Below the pieces are notes generated by a model. The model was not told the origin of the DNA. It worked only from the letters and a program-made list of their open reading frames with translations, and did no database searches. From positions 48,872,569 through 48,936,568 of the forward strand of contig OZ021723.1 of assembly GCA_963978545.1 (NCBI GenBank): a DNA stretch of 64,000 nucleotides, in the 5' to 3' direction. This DNA is from Linyphia triangularis (taxonomy: Eukaryota; Arthropoda; Arachnida; Araneae; Linyphiidae). The position numbers were made by a program, and so were the translations under genes. Positions 60,445 to 64,000 of the stretch are shown piece after piece. How positions within the stretch are numbered: position 1 is the stretch's first letter; each line of letters begins with the position of its first letter.

Positions 60445-62186
60445 ATCGCATCACTAAGTATTGATGTGCAACGGAAGTTATATTTTAATATTTATTATGA
60501 CTAATTGTCTATGACTTTGCGTTGTTAAATAAGTTTTTTTTGTTATTATTATTATTTTGAAGTAAGTTTGATTTCCCTAGACCACTTTTCTATTGCAATG
60601 TTCTTTGCAAACTTCTGCGTGTTACTGAACTATATTTTTATATTGCATAACTATATAAAGCATTCCTTTTCCTTGTTTTCAAGTTAAACCATCACAGTTT
60701 TTTGAATGTTCCAGTTTAAATTGATTACAAAAAAGTTTTTTATTTTTATTAGTTTTGCTTATCAGTATTGTCGTGCCAAATATTTGTGTTGCCAATTCGG
60801 AACGAGTTTGACATTTACGTTCTGAATGAAGGTTACCTTCTTTTTATTATTAAGGTTAGAAGAAAGTAATTTTTTCAAAAAGAATGGCAATTTAATGTGT
60901 TAAAAAATTATAATTGCTTTTCAACTTAAATAATATATAAAATAATACCATCCCCAATTAATGTAGAGCTTTTTAAATTTACTTTATAATTGTATTTTAA
61001 TATACCTTGTAAAATGTTATTCTCCCCTACAAGGAAGTTATTGAAACATTTCTCTGAATTAGAAGTAACACTTTCTAATGAGTTTTTTTTTTTAATATTA
61101 TTTATGGATAAAAATCACTTCATCCATTTTAAAAAGTGCTTTGATATGCAATGGTTTCACTGTAATACATCAGATAAAGCTAATAGGAAAATGGAATATA
61201 TACTTTTATAAATTAAGAAGCAGTAAAATTATTAAGTCATGAAGTTAGAAAATTGAAAAAACAGTACGCTTTTTAACGAATTATCAGTGGATTGCCTCTC
61301 TGTTAGAGATGATTTGCATTTTATTTTCAATGTAGGAAGTATGAATTTAAAAAACACCCTAAAACTTATTATTTTCATATATACAACATTTTCATATATA
61401 GACTATATACAGCAAAATTGTAGAACAGGAATTTTCCAAATATAAACATGATGAAGTGCCGATTTGAAGAATAGGTCCTTATCTGAACCATATTTACCTT
61501 TTTCATAAAGAAACTGTGCTGGTTAAATTAAGAAATAAAATTTTGAAACATCTTTAAAATATCGGTTTCATGAAATATAGATTTGAAATAATTAATATTT
61601 TTTGGTTTTCAAAAATGTATCAAATAAGATAAAAGCAAACACTATAAAGCCGTATTGGAAAATTTGATTTAATAAAAACTGCTAAATAATTAAAAATGGT
61701 TTTCCTTACGTTTTGGGAAAAAAAAATAAAAAAAATGCGTTAATATAATTCATTTTTATGTCATATGAGGTAAAAACTAGTTAAAAAAAAAGCTGTGAAT
61801 ACAAGCAATAAAATTAACAAAAGAGAACGATATCGTCAACGCCGAAAACCCACTAACGATAGGGAAAATCGCAATATATTTATTTTTAAGTCGCCAAATA
61901 GCTCTAACTCTCCAAAACTGAAACCCACTTTAGATATATTTTGTTTAAATACGACATAATGAGTGTAAAATAGAACTTCTCTGATTTTACACATTATAAG
62001 AAAGGAATATACAAGTATTCCAAGCAGTTTTTCTGAAAATTCTCAGCTTAATTTAAAATACCGTGTTCTGGAAGTTGACGGAGTTTTACATTGCTTTCAA
62101 TGGTACAACGCCAAGCTGAGCCAACATTTCGACACAAAATGGCGTTCGCACCGACTCGCCTAATATAGGGGCCTTAGTTAAATATA

Positions 62187-63807
62187 ATGAAATTTATTTT
62201 AATACGATTACATATTTATTAAAAACAACGGTATATTTATTCTTTAATTTCCTATAGACATATGTTTCTTTAGAGTTTAAAATTATATTTCAGTTTAATC
62301 ATATTTCCTAGAAAATACAAGTTATGTTTTCATTTTCATTAAAAAATTAAAACAACCTTTTATTTAGTTTAATAATTTTTAGTTTTAATACAGCAGAAAT
62401 ATTGAATTCCCTTTAAATATTCATTATGACAATCCCATTTTCTAATATTCTTATTCATTTAATCGCATTACTACGACGTTAAATGATTTTTTATGATTTT
62501 TCCTCCCTTTTTATGAAGGTAATATTTTAATGCATTATCGAGGAAATATTTTATTCATCATAAATAATATCAAGAGAAAACAAATAACCACAAATAAAAT
62601 ACTATTTAAATTTAAAAAAAAAACGTATTTAAAAAACCAAATTTTTCATTAAAGTGAAAAATATTTATTAGGAATATTTTAAATACCGTATGTATTGTTA
62701 AATAGTAATTGTAATGGGTCAAATTTGGCATGTATAAACAAACCACTATTTCTTTAAAATTGTTTTCATGAATATATTTTAATAACATTAAAAAGACTTT
62801 AAGTAACAAATAAATCTAAAATACTTTTTAACAGTACCTTTATTTTTTGTAATATATAAAATTTGTTCAAAGATCCTTATTCATAAAAACTTATGATTCT
62901 TTTAAAGTATTTACTATCTAAAATTAAAAAAAAAAAACTATTCAGTTTATAGTCTTTAAACAAATATTTCTAATGCACTTATATTCAGTTTATATATTCT
63001 GACAAAATACGACACAGCTTATACACTTTAAACTAATACCAACAATTTCCTAACTGAAGCATAAACAATCTTAAGACCAGAATATGACACTACTATCCTA
63101 GACTATAACCAATTTAAACTTGACAAATTAGGAAATTCTTTCATCTATTATTGCAATACTTACCCTTAAGTATGGCTGCTCCATTAAAATATATCATGCG
63201 AGTTTTTTCTCTAAAAAGCGATTTTATTGAGATAAATTTATACGCTGTTTTTTATTTGATGTAAAAAAACTTTGAAAGGTAATTTTAATGCATTTTTTTC
63301 ACAATGACTTAATGTTCTAATGACTAAAGATGCTAAGTGTTTATTAAATGTAGTTTTTTATGAGAAAAGACATGTGTTTAAAATATAATAATTTATAGCA
63401 AAATTATGTAAAAACAAATGCAAATCATTGAAAACAATTTCAGAATATACAAAAAAAATTGACAGCCTCTTCAAAATTCATTAATCTATAAATTCAGTTT
63501 TGTAATATGTATTTAAACTGTTTTGTTCCTGTTTGAAATTTATTCAACATAAACAGTTATCATGCCAAGCATTTATGCTGTTGAATAAATCAGGGAATTA
63601 ATTAGAACATTGTTAAAATTCAAAAGAATCTGACACAAATTTTAACCACATACAGTAAAATGGAAAATACTATAAATTCATAATGGTATTTACCATTTGT
63701 AAATGCTATTACTACATACATTCGTAAATAATTCACAAAATAAATGGATAATTGTTGGTTATGCAAATAGCGCAATTCTTATAAGTGAGAAAATATTAGT
63801 AAACTCA

Positions 63808-63849
<42 letters not shown>

Positions 63850-64000
63850 ATTTATTTCTTTTTTGACGTATTATTTTAGAATTCATTAAAAACATTATGT
63901 GTGGATCGCTATAATTACATTCCTAAAAAATTGCATGCATATAAATATACGCTGATTAAGTCGAAAATTCTTTTAACAGTATAATCCATAATCTCGGAAT
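62187..64000. other. AT-rich non-coding DNA with long poly(A)
   Basis: No gene. Contains an A tract of about 37 nt (63812-63848). The minus ORF at 62612-62809 is low complexity and not credible. Confidence 0.55.

Larger units (their letters stand above)
60136..62186 (+). mobile_element. THAP-bearing P-like element with 13-bp flanking direct repeat
   Basis: The ends at 60149 and 62173 form TIRs: GAGCCCCTATA..GAACGCCATTTTGTGTCG at the left versus the inverse of the right end, GGCCCCTATATTAGGCG..GAACGCCATTTTGTGTCG. GCGAACGCCATTTTGTGTCG is nearly identical in both. TTAGTTAAATATA occurs exactly at 60136-60148 and 62174-62186, a 13-bp direct repeat consistent with target duplication. A truncated THAP domain (60307-60444) follows the left end, as in P-type transposases. 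No catalytic domain is found in the remaining 1.7 kb, so the element is non-autonomous. P elements normally duplicate 8 bp, so the assignment to P is tentative. Confidence 0.82.

Overview
The window looks like a gene-poor stretch of an animal nuclear genome. It is strongly AT-rich, full of poly(A)/poly(T) runs and microsatellites, and has no operon-like gene packing. The only protein similarity I can recognise comes from decayed transposable elements. The mix of cut-and-paste transposons (Tc3-like, pogo-like, hAT-like, a THAP/P-like element, TTAA-flanked elements) and two uncharacterised multicopy protein families that I know from arthropod and some other invertebrate genomes suggests an arthropod, possibly a chelicerate. 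That assignment comes from memory of family distribution, not from a marker gene. I found no intact host protein-coding exon, tRNA, rRNA or CRISPR array.

Layout. 1-2.8 kb: a mixed-composition candidate regulatory block, then AT-rich DNA. 2.8-4.5 kb: a decayed pogo-like transposon. 5.65-6.23 kb: a TTAA-flanked MITE. 7.2-9.6 kb: two islands of higher GC without ORFs. 12.8-14.8 kb: a broken multicopy gene on the minus strand, split by a TTAA element and a small foldback element. 15.1-18.5 kb: a 3.4-kb TTAA-flanked palindrome carrying inverted copies of gene fragments and a private 26-bp minisatellite. 21.0-26.3 kb: two related TIR elements with a hAT-like element between them that keeps a perfect 8-bp target duplication. 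27.5-28.2 kb: the best candidate enhancer block. 28.4 and 37.5 kb: two copies of an unclassified dispersed repeat. 39.6-41.9 kb: a 2.2-kb element with ~125-bp TIRs holding a degenerate gene. 42.4-43.3 and 47.75-48.1 kb: further candidate regulatory islands. 44.9-46.5 kb: a young but inactive Tc3-like transposon with 98% identical 200-bp TIRs. 57.9-58.7 kb: a second copy of the gene found at 40-41.6 kb. 60.1-62.2 kb: a non-autonomous element with a truncated THAP domain and a 13-bp direct repeat at its ends.

How the parts fit together. Almost all recognisable content is mobile DNA, and every coding region I can identify is broken by stops, frameshifts or deletions. The most informative inference concerns the protein family at 40.2-41.6 kb and 57.9-58.7 kb. 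It shows a WDG motif, a DTT..N-type motif and a C-x-x-H motif in the order expected of hAT/MULE-type DDE transposases, and one copy lies inside long terminal inverted repeats. Nested insertions at 12.8-14.8 kb give a relative chronology: the broken gene is older than the elements inside it. The GC-richer, ORF-free islands could be conserved regulatory DNA of a neighbouring gene, but that is inference from composition and motif content only.
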